Origin: VRUE01 sp963837735
Lineage (GTDB): Bacteria; Actinomycetota; Thermoleophilia; Solirubrobacterales; 70-9
NCBI GenBank assembly: GCA_963837735.1
Contig: CAWIOM010000009.1
Location: 1 to 64,000 of the forward strand
DNA: 64,000 nucleotides
Direction of reading: 5' to 3'
Translations under genes and position numbers: made by a program
Part shown: in pieces, positions 9,755-16,565 of the stretch
Position numbering within the stretch: position 1 is the first letter of the stretch
How the letters are laid out: each line of letters starts with the position of its first letter
The notes under the pieces: generated by a model
What the model saw: the letters and a program-made list of their open reading frames with translations, nothing else
Databases searched by the model: none
What the model was told of the DNA's origin: nothing

Positions 9755-10195
9755 TCAGCTCTTCCCCCGGCTACCTGTGAGCAGGCCGGCGACGCCTGCT
9801 GCGTCGGGGACGATATGACGCAGACCGGTGAGGCCGGCGAAGCCGGAATCGGCCGAGACAAGGGCGTCCGCCTCGGCGGCAGCGGCGGCGAGCACGGTGT
9901 CGAAGGCACCGAGTTGCTCGGTTGTCTGGAAGAGGCGCAGGCCCTGGCGCAGGTGCTGCGCGCCAACGGGGAGCAGGGGAGACAGCAGCTCGGCGAAGTC
10001 GTTGCCGAGCGCCGCCGCGTCCTCCCGGCCGCGGCGGCGGGAGCGGACGTGAACGAACTCCTGGATGACCTCGACCGTGGTGGTCGCCTCGATATCGCCG
10101 GCGGCAAGCGCCTCAAGTAGCTCGCGGCAGGGGTCGCGGAGCGGGTGGTCGGCACCCTTTGCGTAAACGAGCACCGTCGTATCGAGGACGATCAT
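9755..10195 (-). CDS. vapC: VapC-type PIN-domain toxin
   Basis: 146 residues. IVLDTTVLVYAKG at the N terminus, TTVEVIQEFVHVRSRRRG centrally, GAFDTVLAAAA and ALVSADSGFA near the C terminus carry the PIN acidic residues. Start codon overlaps the antitoxin stop by four bases (ATGA). A 31-base piece of this gene (around 10030-10060) is repeated as a fragment near 12108. Confidence 0.8.
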   Translation of the reverse strand: MIVLDTTVLVYAKGADHPLRDPCRELLEALAAGDIEATTTVEVIQEFVHVRSRRRGREDAAALGNDFAELLSPLLPVGAQHLRQGLRLFQTTEQLGAFDTVLAAAAAEADALVSADSGFAGLTGLRHIVPDAAGVAGLLTGSRGKS

Positions 10196-10446
10196 GCGCG
10201 GCGGGAGCGCAGCTGCTCGAGCTCCTCACGCAACTGCCCGGGCGAGGGCACCGCCATGTCGGGCGCGTCGAGCACTCGCCGGGCGGCACCCCGGCGCCGA
10301 GCCGCCGGGGTTGAGAGGCCGCGGTCGATCGCCTCGCGGACGACGGTGGCGACGGAGACGCCGCGCTCGCGGGCGACGGCGGTGAGACGGCGATGGCGGT
10401 CGTCGTCGATGAGGATCTGGAGCCGGCGCTCGAGCGGCATGTGCAT
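10192..10446 (-). CDS. Ribbon-helix-helix antitoxin
   Basis: 84 residues with an RHH/CopG-like core (LERRLQILIDDDRHRRLTAV, then GVSVATVVREAIDRGL) and a Pro-rich tail that would bind toxin. Partner of the VapC at 9755. The inverted repeat GTGCAT-N8-ATGCAC overlaps its start codon, and a TAATGT -10-like box lies in that repeat, so the dimer probably represses its own, nearly leaderless, transcript. Confidence 0.7.
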   Translation of the reverse strand: MHMPLERRLQILIDDDRHRRLTAVARERGVSVATVVREAIDRGLSTPAARRRGAARRVLDAPDMAVPSPGQLREELEQLRSRRA

Positions 10447-10460
10447 ACATTAGCATGCAC
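10441..10460. promoter_or_regulatory. Probable RHH antitoxin operator
   Basis: Perfect inverted repeat GTGCAT / ATGCAC with an 8-base spacer. On the minus strand it contains TAATGT (-10-like) and ends at the antitoxin start codon. Symmetry, spacing and position fit binding of an RHH antitoxin dimer. Confidence 0.5.
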
Positions 10461-10530
10461 CTATCTTGCCCCTGTCCCGAGAGCGGCCGGCCAACCGAGG
10501 ACGTAGTCACTTCGCTGTTAAGATGGCCAC

Positions 10531-10809
10531 ATGCGTGAAATCGGCGTACGTGAGCTGAAGGCCGGCCTGAGCAGCGTGCTGCGGCGGGTCGACAAGGGCG
10601 AGCAGATTCGGGTGACGAGGCGCGGGCAGGCGATCGCCGACATCGTGCCGGCCGGGTCACCTCGTCGCGACGAGGCTTTGCGGAAGCTGGTGGCAGAGGG
10701 AAGGGTCAGCCCGGCTGCCCGCCCTCGCCCCAAGCGCTCGCCGCGCCCGCTGGGCACCGGGCGCTCCGCATCGGCGATCGTCCTGGCTGAGCGCGACGCA
10801 GAGCGCTGA
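10531..10809 (+). CDS. Phd/YefM-family antitoxin
   Basis: 92 residues starting MREIGVRELKAGLSSVLRRV, with the Phd core VDKGEQIRVTRRGQAIADIVPA and an Arg/Pro-rich tail. Directly upstream of a VapC, one-base overlap. A TAAGAT box eight bases before the ATG suggests a leaderless transcript, divergent from the module at 10192. Confidence 0.8.
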   Translation: MREIGVRELKAGLSSVLRRVDKGEQIRVTRRGQAIADIVPAGSPRRDEALRKLVAEGRVSPAARPRPKRSPRPLGTGRSASAIVLAERDAER

Positions 10810-11207
10810 TGCTCTACCTGGACGCGAGCGCGCTCGTCAAGCGCTACGTCGAGGAGGAGGGCAGCGATTCGGTCCTGCGGGCGATGGATGAGGCGACCGC
10901 CTGGTCGATCTGCCGGATCGGTTACGTGGAGGCCGTACGTGCCGTGGCTCTGGCGGGCGGGGAAGAGGCCGTCAAGAGGATCGACACCGACTGGCTCTCC
11001 TTCGATGTGGTCGAGGTCGACGCAGCGCTTGCCGAGCATGCCGCGCGGCTGGCGCTCTCGGCGGAGTTGCGCAGCCTCGACGCTCTCCATCTGGCGTCGG
11101 CACTCGTGCTGCCGCCAGAGGACTTGACCGTCGCCACCTGGGACGAGCGACTTCACCGTGCAGCCCGGGACCGAGGTCTGCAAACGCTGCCGGCAGAGCT
11201 TGGCTAG
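10809..11207 (+). CDS. vapC: VapC-type PIN-domain toxin
   Basis: 132 residues; LYLDASALVKRYVEEEGS at the N terminus, SICRIGYVEAVRA, RSLDALHLASAL and VATWDERLHRAA supply the PIN acidic residues in the right order. The start overlaps the antitoxin stop (TGATG). Complete and undamaged, with no frame problems. Confidence 0.85.
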   Translation: MLYLDASALVKRYVEEEGSDSVLRAMDEATAWSICRIGYVEAVRAVALAGGEEAVKRIDTDWLSFDVVEVDAALAEHAARLALSAELRSLDALHLASALVLPPEDLTVATWDERLHRAARDRGLQTLPAELG

Positions 11208-11336
11208 CGTCCCGCCCAGTGCATCGGTAGGGCTATGGAACGTGACCGTGCCTAGGGTCTGTGGGCTACAAGGATTCAGTTTCGTCGACTCTGGGCCTCA
11301 TTTGATTCTGCTCGGACTGGAATGGGGCCAAACAAA

Positions 11337-11771
11337 TTACGGTAGGGCGATCCAGTGCGACCCGACGCCAAGATGGTCGCCCAGGCGCTCGAGGTGCTGG
11401 TCGAAGTGCACGATGTCGATGCCTGCGCCCTGAGCGGCGGCGGCTACTGCCAGGTCGGTGAGAGGGAAGCGATGGGCGCCGTGGGAGCCGGCGGCTGCCA
11501 GCTCGCGCATCGTGGCCAGGACCGCGCGCTGCACGCTGCGATCCACCGGAACCTCGTGCAGGCCCTCCAGCGTGCGCTCAACCGCGGCGATCCCGTCTGA
11601 TCCCCTCGCGTCGACCATCAACTCATAACGCACAGGCCAACACCAGCGGATGTCGCCACGCTCGATCGCGCCGAGCAGCAGCTCGCGAGCCCCGCTGTCT
11701 CGGCGAGCCAGCATCCAGGCAGAGGTATCTGCCAGCACCGGGCCGGAGCCGTCCCAGATCCGTACGGACAT
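11337..11771 (-). CDS. vapC: VapC-type PIN-domain toxin
   Basis: 144 residues. VLADTSAWMLARRDSG, YELMVDARG, PLTDLAVAAAAQ and IVHFDQHLERLGDHLG give a full PIN domain. The ATG overlaps the antitoxin stop (TGATG), coupling the pair. Intact. Confidence 0.8.
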   Translation of the reverse strand: MSVRIWDGSGPVLADTSAWMLARRDSGARELLLGAIERGDIRWCWPVRYELMVDARGSDGIAAVERTLEGLHEVPVDRSVQRAVLATMRELAAAGSHGAHRFPLTDLAVAAAAQGAGIDIVHFDQHLERLGDHLGVGSHWIALP

Positions 11772-12034
11772 CAGGCCGCGGGCGGCGCGTTGAGGCGGTC
11801 GACCGCGGCGAGGTCGAGATCGAACTGCTCGGAATCCATCGCCTCGAACAGGGCCTCGGCGGCGCCACGCCGGTTGCGACCGGCCTCCAGCTCAGCCTCC
11901 GCCCCCTCGACGGCGAGGCGGCGCAACAGCGTCGCGTCCGCCTCGCGGGTGCCGGTGGCGGCGCGGACCTGCGCCAGCGCCTCCCTCAGCTCGAGGTCAT
12001 TCGTAACGGCGATTCTCGGGTGCTTTGAGGGCAT
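11771..12034 (-). CDS. Antitoxin partner of VapC (unclassified)
   Basis: 87 residues: a short polar start (PSKHPRIAVTNDLELREAL), a helical Ala/Glu-rich middle (LLRRLAVEGAEAELEAG) and an acidic end with FDLDLAAVDRLN, likely the toxin-wrapping tail. No RHH or Phd motif is clear. Assigned as antitoxin from its size, charge pattern and TGATG overlap with the VapC gene. Confidence 0.6.
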   Translation of the reverse strand: MPSKHPRIAVTNDLELREALAQVRAATGTREADATLLRRLAVEGAEAELEAGRNRRGAAEALFEAMDSEQFDLDLAAVDRLNAPPAA

Positions 12035-12054
12035 CGCAAAGCCCAGTGTAGCTC

Positions 12055-12166
12055 GTTGGAGTTACTTCACCCGCAATACCGATGACTTCGCGAGGCCCTC
12101 CGGCCGCTGCGGCGGGAGCGGACGTGAACGAACTCCTGGGTGTCGGCGATCGCTCGGCTCAAATGC
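12055..12166. pseudogene. Two VapC fragments in opposite orientation
   Basis: On the plus strand 12061-12102 reads YFTRNTDDFARPSG, the C-terminal PIN signature, without the rest of a toxin. On the minus strand 12105-12140 reads QEFVHVRSRR, a nearly exact copy of part of the VapC at 9755. The minus fragment then continues into a 21-base segment (12145-12165) that occurs again at 13878-13898. These are scars of recombination among toxin genes. The rest of 12167-12331 shows nothing recognisable. Confidence 0.55.
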
Positions 12167-12331
12167 CACTGAGCGGCTATCGGTGGCGACACCCGACCGA
12201 ACAGGTCAGCCCTGTTCAAGCCAAATCCTCATGCTCGGATGCTCCTTGGCCGATGGGTCAGGTAGCGCGAGCAATCCGCTCAGCGCTGCCAAGCACCGCG
12301 CTGGTCATGCGGTCATTAAGGAGCAGAACCC

Positions 12332-13141
12332 TTGCAATATCGTGCATCCCGAAGCCCTCGGACCCATGAGCGGCGACATCTGCCGCTGCCCTCGATGGTC
12401 CTCGCCGGAGTCGCTCTGTTCATCGCGCTCGGCGGATCGGCAATTGCCGCAAGCAGCCTGATCCACGCCCGGAATATCGCCCCGAACGCCGTCACCAGCA
12501 GGGCGATCCGGAACGGCGCCGTCGTGCCGAGGGACCTGAGCCCGAGGACGCGCGCGTTGCTATACGGCGCCGGAGGTGTCACGGGTGCGAGGGGCGAAAC
12601 CGGCCTGAACGGGAACTCCGGCGCCAACGGCGCAAACGGCGCCAATGGGCCCAACGGCGCAAACGGCGCCGCAGGGACAAACGGCGCCAGCGGATCCAAC
12701 GGCGCCAATGGCGCCAATGGGCCCAACGGCGCAAACGGCGTCGACGGAACCGACGGGACCAATGGCACCAACGGCACCGACGGAATCAATGGCACGATCG
12801 CGCCGCTGTCGGCCACCAAAGGCATGACCGCCCTTCCCACCGCCAGCCCGCCGACCACGGTGGTCGAACTGACGGTTCCTGCCGGCAACTATGTCGTCTT
12901 GGCGAAGACGCAGCTGTCCCATACGGGTGCCGGCGATTCCGTCGAATGCGTCCTCAAGGCGGGCGCTGCCACCATCGACCAGGTCTCGATGAAGACTCTG
13001 CCCGCACTTGCCGCCGTTCCGGCATCGCTACAGGCGGTTGCCACGGTGGAATCGCCGTCCACGCTGAGTGTCGAATGCAGCGTGCTGGTGGCCAACGGAT
13101 CGGCCAACTTCAGCAGCCTGATCGCGATTCCGACCGGCTAG
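12332..13141 (+). CDS. Exported collagen-like repeat protein
   Basis: Up to 269 residues. Membrane/signal segment (LPSMVLAGVALFIALGGSAIAAS), a short NAVTSRAIRNGAV pseudo-repeat region, then roughly 60 residues of Gly-Xaa-Asn triplets (GAN, GPN, GTN, GTD) and a beta-rich C-terminal domain with two cysteines. The track start TTG 12332 is poor. ATG 12366 in another frame gives MS followed by RRHLPLPSM after a one-base shift, which is the usual start of this exported family. It sits alone inside the toxin-antitoxin island, in plus orientation. Confidence 0.65.
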   Translation: MQYRASRSPRTHERRHLPLPSMVLAGVALFIALGGSAIAASSLIHARNIAPNAVTSRAIRNGAVVPRDLSPRTRALLYGAGGVTGARGETGLNGNSGANGANGANGPNGANGAAGTNGASGSNGANGANGPNGANGVDGTDGTNGTNGTDGINGTIAPLSATKGMTALPTASPPTTVVELTVPAGNYVVLAKTQLSHTGAGDSVECVLKAGAATIDQVSMKTLPALAAVPASLQAVATVESPSTLSVECSVLVANGSANFSSLIAIPTG

Positions 13142-13178
13142 CCTCCCTGGCCCCGTGCGGTGGGGCCCCTGGGAGCGG

Positions 13179-13478
13179 TCAGTCGAGATCGAATGCGGCC
13201 ACGATCGCTGCGCTGAGAGCCGGCTCCTGACCGTCGAGCAGGACGCCGATCTGCTCTCCCACGGCAGCGGCGGGAATCGTGGTGATGTTGTCGCAGCTGA
13301 CGACCGAGGGCTCCGTGAGGCCGTTCGCCGCATCGACGCCCACCTCGCTGGAGAGCCCGCGGATGGTTGTGGTGATCGGCGCGACGGTCACCGTCCTGAG
13401 GTGCGGCCGCACAAGCTCACGCGTGAGGATCAACACAGGCCGCGCCTTGTCGAGCTGTGCGACGTGGATGGCCCGCAT
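13179..13478 (-). CDS. mazF: MazF/PemK-type endoribonuclease toxin
   Basis: 99 residues: IHVAQLDKARPVLILTRELVR, then VTVAPITTTIRGLSSEV, SVVSCDNITTIP and VGEQIGVLLDG follow the MazF/PemK beta-barrel pattern, including the conserved CDNI..I stretch. Cleaves single-stranded mRNA when free. Start overlaps the antitoxin stop by one base. A fragment of its 3' end recurs at 15498. Confidence 0.85.
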   Translation of the reverse strand: MRAIHVAQLDKARPVLILTRELVRPHLRTVTVAPITTTIRGLSSEVGVDAANGLTEPSVVSCDNITTIPAAAVGEQIGVLLDGQEPALSAAIVAAFDLD

Positions 13479-13711
13479 CAGGCCGGATCGCGCGGCAGGC
13501 CCGCGGCGTACTCGGCGAGCCCCGCCAGCTCCGGGTCCGGACCGGTGCGGGCGAGGATCCGGGCATCGCGTTCCGCGAGGTTACGCCGGCGCTCGCGCTC
13601 GAGCGCCCGAGTCACGACAGCCGCCCGGCTGCGCTCGGCGCCGGAACCGACGACCTCGTCGACGAAGTCGACAAGCTCCTCTGGAAGCCGGACCGCGATC
13701 TGCTTGCTCAT
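13478..13711 (-). CDS. RHH-type antitoxin of MazF
   Basis: 77 residues from ATG 13711: SKQIAVRLPEELVDFVDEVVGSG is a ribbon-helix-helix N terminus, followed by AAVVTRALERERRRN and an acidic tail. Upstream on the minus strand two GCTACC direct repeats separated by five bases lie next to a TACCAT -10-like box, a possible operator. Partner of the MazF at 13179. Confidence 0.75.
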   Translation of the reverse strand: MSKQIAVRLPEELVDFVDEVVGSGAERSRAAVVTRALERERRRNLAERDARILARTGPDPELAGLAEYAAGLPRDPA

Positions 13712-13799
13712 CCCATAATGGTAGCGAAACGGTAGCAACAACGGCTTTCCTCAGGGCCTCAAGGCCTTGGCAGGGCTTGCCCGGCGCCCCGCCCGGTGC

Positions 13800-13898
13800 T
13801 CAAACTTGAATTACTTCGACGGCGTCGAAGGAGGAGAAGTCGGCATCTTGGGTGACCACTGACGCGCCGTGACGCATGGCGATCGCTCGGCTCAAATG
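13800..13898 (-). pseudogene. VapC C-terminal stump
   Basis: About 30 residues (AIAMRHGASVVTQDADFSSFDAVEVIQV) match only the last third of a PIN toxin. They begin directly at the stop of the upstream Phd antitoxin; the N-terminal 100 residues are gone. The junction GGCGATCGCTCGGCTCAAATG (13878-13898, described here as a 21-base block by position) is shared with 12145-12165. Confidence 0.6.
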
Positions 13899-14143
13899 TC
13901 GTCGAGCTCGCCGCTGCGGATCTCGGCGAGGTCATCGAGCAGACCGGGATCGGCCGGCGCCTCGCGCACGATGCGGCGCAGCTCGGTGGCGGGAACCCAA
14001 GGGTCGCGCCCCTCGACGTGGGGGAGGATGTCGGCGACGGGACGGCGGTTGACGGTGAGCGTCAGACGCTCACCGGCTTCCAACTCCGATACGACGGCGG
14101 CAGTGGAGTTACGTAGCTCGCGGACTGAGACGTTGCGCGCCAT
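13892..14143 (-). CDS. Orphan Phd/YefM-family antitoxin
   Basis: 83 residues: MARNVSVRELRNSTAAVVSE, LEAGERLTLTVNRRPVADILPHV, then an acidic tail ending IRSGELDDI. Intact antitoxin whose toxin is reduced to a C-terminal stump, so it cannot neutralise a local partner. It may cross-protect against related VapC toxins or simply persist. Confidence 0.75.
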   Translation of the reverse strand: MARNVSVRELRNSTAAVVSELEAGERLTLTVNRRPVADILPHVEGRDPWVPATELRRIVREAPADPGLLDDLAEIRSGELDDI

Positions 14144-14270
14144 GAGCCGACTGTAGCGTCGATTGCGACGGACGACGAATTTTGCGCGGCAGGCTCGATG
14201 CAGGCAATCGCCGGCCCTCCGCGTGAATGCGAGAGCACTCCTGAAGATGTTCACGGTTTCGCGGCAAGGC

Positions 14271-14635
14271 TCAGCTGACGAGGGCAAAGCGCAACTCGCG
14301 GCGGACGGCGCGCAGCACGCCGTCAAAGTGAGGCGGCGAGATGACGTACTCGGCGAGCTCCTTGTCCCAGCGCTCCCTCCACCGCGGCTCGCGATCTCTG
14401 AAGTAATCGCCGAAGCGGTCGGGATCAAGCTCGCGATGCCGCGCCTTGCGCTCGAATAGCGGCCAGATCGCCTCGGCATCGACCGCACGCGTCACCAATA
14501 GCTGGTGCAGGTCATAAAGATCACGGCACTGGAGGCGCTGCATGATGCAGCGCAACTTCTCGGCCGCGGTCTCCTCGAGGGTATAGACGCGACAGCGACA
14601 CCCGCCCTGCGCTTGATCAGGTTTTGGTGGATCAC
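14271..14635 (-). pseudogene. AbiEii-type toxin with catalytic domain deleted
   Basis: Starts at GTG 14635 overlapping the AbiEi stop (GTGA) with VIHQNLIKRRAG, then jumps within a dozen codons to the C-terminal half of an AbiEii nucleotidyltransferase-like toxin (YTLEETAAEKLRCIMQR, RDLYDLHQLL, FERKARHRELD). The roughly 120 residues that carry the GS and DID nucleotidyltransferase motifs are absent, and the two parts are in different frames. The toxin should be inactive. Confidence 0.65.
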
Positions 14636-15423
14636 TGCGCGACCTCCCGTGCCACCGCCTGAGGGTCTACGGGCCAGCGGATTCGCCACCTGCTGTCGCG
14701 AAAGACGCCACCCCGCTCCCGAATGCCGGGATCCAGGTCGAGGTCCCAGCGAGGGGGCACCAAAGGCTCGAGCTCCCCGGCCAGCCCCGCCAGCTCCAGG
14801 CGATCGGCAAGCGATCCGATTCGCCGAAGAGCCGGACCGGCTTCAAGCTGCCTGGCCAGATCGAGCAGGCGAGCGGCATCTGGGCTGGACCCGGCGAGTG
14901 CCTCGGCGAGGGGGAAGTACCCGCCGACGAGGTCCGGGCGGGCCGCGGCGTCCAGCAGCGCTCGCTCCAAGTTCGAGACGACGGCGCCGTGGGCGGCAGG
15001 CTCGATGCCGAGCCCGACGGTGCCGGCGCGCTCGAAGACGGTTCTCAGGGGCCGCCCGCTGATCACGGCGTTGGCAAAGCGATACGGAGAGGCGATCTGG
15101 ACGGTACGCACGGGGCGGGTCAGGAGGCCGTGGAAATCGAGTGCGGAGTGGTAGGCGATTCGGTGAGTCCGCCCGCCGACCAGCGCGGCAACCGCGAGGG
15201 CTACGTCCTCCGACGATGCTCGCGTGCCCAGGAGGCCTATCTGGCGGATCGCGTAGCGGCCACGCGCCACCCGGTCGACCAGCCCCGCATGGCGCCATCG
15301 CGCGAGCAGGTTGGATGTCGCACTCGGAGAGATCCCGAGTTCCTCACGCAGTTCCAGGCTCGTCAGCGTGGTCTTGCCGACGGCGAGGCGGTCGTCAAGC
15401 GGTTTCAGCGAAAGACGGGTCAT
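14632..15423 (-). CDS. AbiEi-type antitoxin / transcriptional regulator
   Basis: 263 residues. N-terminal winged helix (TTLTSLELREELGISPSATSN, LVDRVARGRYAI) and the AbiEi C-terminal domain with AYHSALDFHGLL, VQIASPYRF, VSNLERALLDAAARPDLVGGY. AbiEi proteins are type IV antitoxins that also repress their promoter. Undamaged, while its toxin partner is gutted. Upstream (15424-15480) is AT-rich for this window and may hold its promoter. Confidence 0.8.
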   Translation of the reverse strand: MTRLSLKPLDDRLAVGKTTLTSLELREELGISPSATSNLLARWRHAGLVDRVARGRYAIRQIGLLGTRASSEDVALAVAALVGGRTHRIAYHSALDFHGLLTRPVRTVQIASPYRFANAVISGRPLRTVFERAGTVGLGIEPAAHGAVVSNLERALLDAAARPDLVGGYFPLAEALAGSSPDAARLLDLARQLEAGPALRRIGSLADRLELAGLAGELEPLVPPRWDLDLDPGIRERGGVFRDSRWRIRWPVDPQAVAREVAQ

Positions 15424-15497
15424 TGGTTTTCAATGGGAGTTATACACGTTTAACGTGAATTATCAAGCACGATATACACCAGCGCAGGCAGGCAATC

Positions 15498-15532
15498 GCC
15501 GGCTCCTGACCGTCGAGCAGGACGTCGATCTG
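15498..15532 (-). pseudogene. MazF 3'-end fragment
   Basis: 27 identical bases (15498-15524) and 34 of 35 overall match 13219-13253 inside the mazF gene; read on the minus strand they encode QIDVLLDGQEPA. No start or remaining MazF sequence is present. A copied scrap at the edge of the toxin-antitoxin island. Confidence 0.6.
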
Positions 15533-15557
15533 CCCTTTGTATCGGCGCCGCCCCGGC

Positions 15558-16565
15558 TCAGGCGGTCTCGTAGCGATGCACGTCGCCGTCGACGACTTCC
15601 CGCACCCGTCCCTCGTTGACGAGCAGGTCGGCGTGGCCGATCACCTCTGAGAGGGTGAGGAAGGCCTGGGTGACGGCGACGTTGCCCCAGATCGCCTGGG
15701 CGATCTCGTAGCCGCTGCGGGGGCGCTCGGCGATCAGCTTGTAGATCTTCTCCTTGCGCTTCTCGTGCTTGGCGAGGCGCTCGTCGATCAGGGCGACGTG
15801 GTCGACGATCGGCTCGCCGTGGCCGCCGAGGACGAACTCGGCGGGCATCTCGCGGGTCTTCTTCATCGACTCGATGTAGGTGACGAGGGCCTGGGTGCGC
15901 TCGGGGGAGCCGTCGAGGGGGCGGGAGATCAGCGGGTTGGAGGAGATGTGGGCGAGCAGGTGGTCGGCGGCGATCAGGATCCTGCGCTCCTCGTCCCAGA
16001 AGAGGGTGTCGGAGGGGCTGTGGCCGGGGCGGTGCAGGGCCTTGAGGGTGCGGTCTCCGAAGGCGATCTCCTCGCCGTCGGAGAGCGGCCGCGTGACGCC
16101 GACGTGGGACCCCCAGCTGCGGAAGCTGCGCGAGACGCTCTGCAGCGCCGCGGTCACCTCCTCGGGGATGCCGCTGCGCAGCATCAGCTCGACCGCGAAG
16201 CGGTCGTCGGCCTCGGCGTCGGCGTCGAAGTTGGCGAGGCGCTTGGCGGCGACGCCGATCGCCGCCACCTCGGCGCCGGAGTGCTCGACGATGATCTCGA
16301 CCAGGCCGAGGTGGTCGATGTGCTGGTGGGTGACGATGACGAGCTCGAGGTCGTCGATCGTGTGGCCGCGCTCGCCGAGCTTGCCCTGCAGCTCGTCCAG
16401 CGCCTTGCCCGAGTTGGGGCCGGTGTCGACGAGGGTCAGCGGCTCGTCCTCGATCAGGTAGCAGTTGACCCTGCCGACGGCGAACGGGGTCGGGATCGCG
16501 AGCAGGTGGATCCCGGCCAGGGCCGCCTGCTCGAGGGCTCCCTCCGGGGTCAGCTCGGCACTCAC
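15558..16565 (-). CDS. Metallo-beta-lactamase-fold hydrolase
   Basis: 335 residues. The metal site HQHIDH is at residues 80-85, with TLVDTGPNSG before it, LHRPGHSPSDT and LIAADHLL supplying further ligands, and VLGGHGEPI as the last His motif. The C-terminal 80 residues form a helical winged-helix-like tail (RKEKIYKLIAERPRSGYEIA), as in LACTB2-like or RNase-like MBL proteins. Overlaps the following phosphomannomutase by 4 bases in a minus-strand operon. Substrate unknown. Confidence 0.8.
   Translation of the reverse strand: MSAELTPEGALEQAALAGIHLLAIPTPFAVGRVNCYLIEDEPLTLVDTGPNSGKALDELQGKLGERGHTIDDLELVIVTHQHIDHLGLVEIIVEHSGAEVAAIGVAAKRLANFDADAEADDRFAVELMLRSGIPEEVTAALQSVSRSFRSWGSHVGVTRPLSDGEEIAFGDRTLKALHRPGHSPSDTLFWDEERRILIAADHLLAHISSNPLISRPLDGSPERTQALVTYIESMKKTREMPAEFVLGGHGEPIVDHVALIDERLAKHEKRKEKIYKLIAERPRSGYEIAQAIWGNVAVTQAFLTLSEVIGHADLLVNEGRVREVVDGDVHRYETA

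Noticed and set aside
12601..12800. Repetitive GGCGCCAAC-type units taken as a possible CRISPR or tandem non-coding repeat
   Set aside because: They are codons of the Gly-Xaa-Asn stretch in the collagen-like gene, with no constant repeat-spacer structure.
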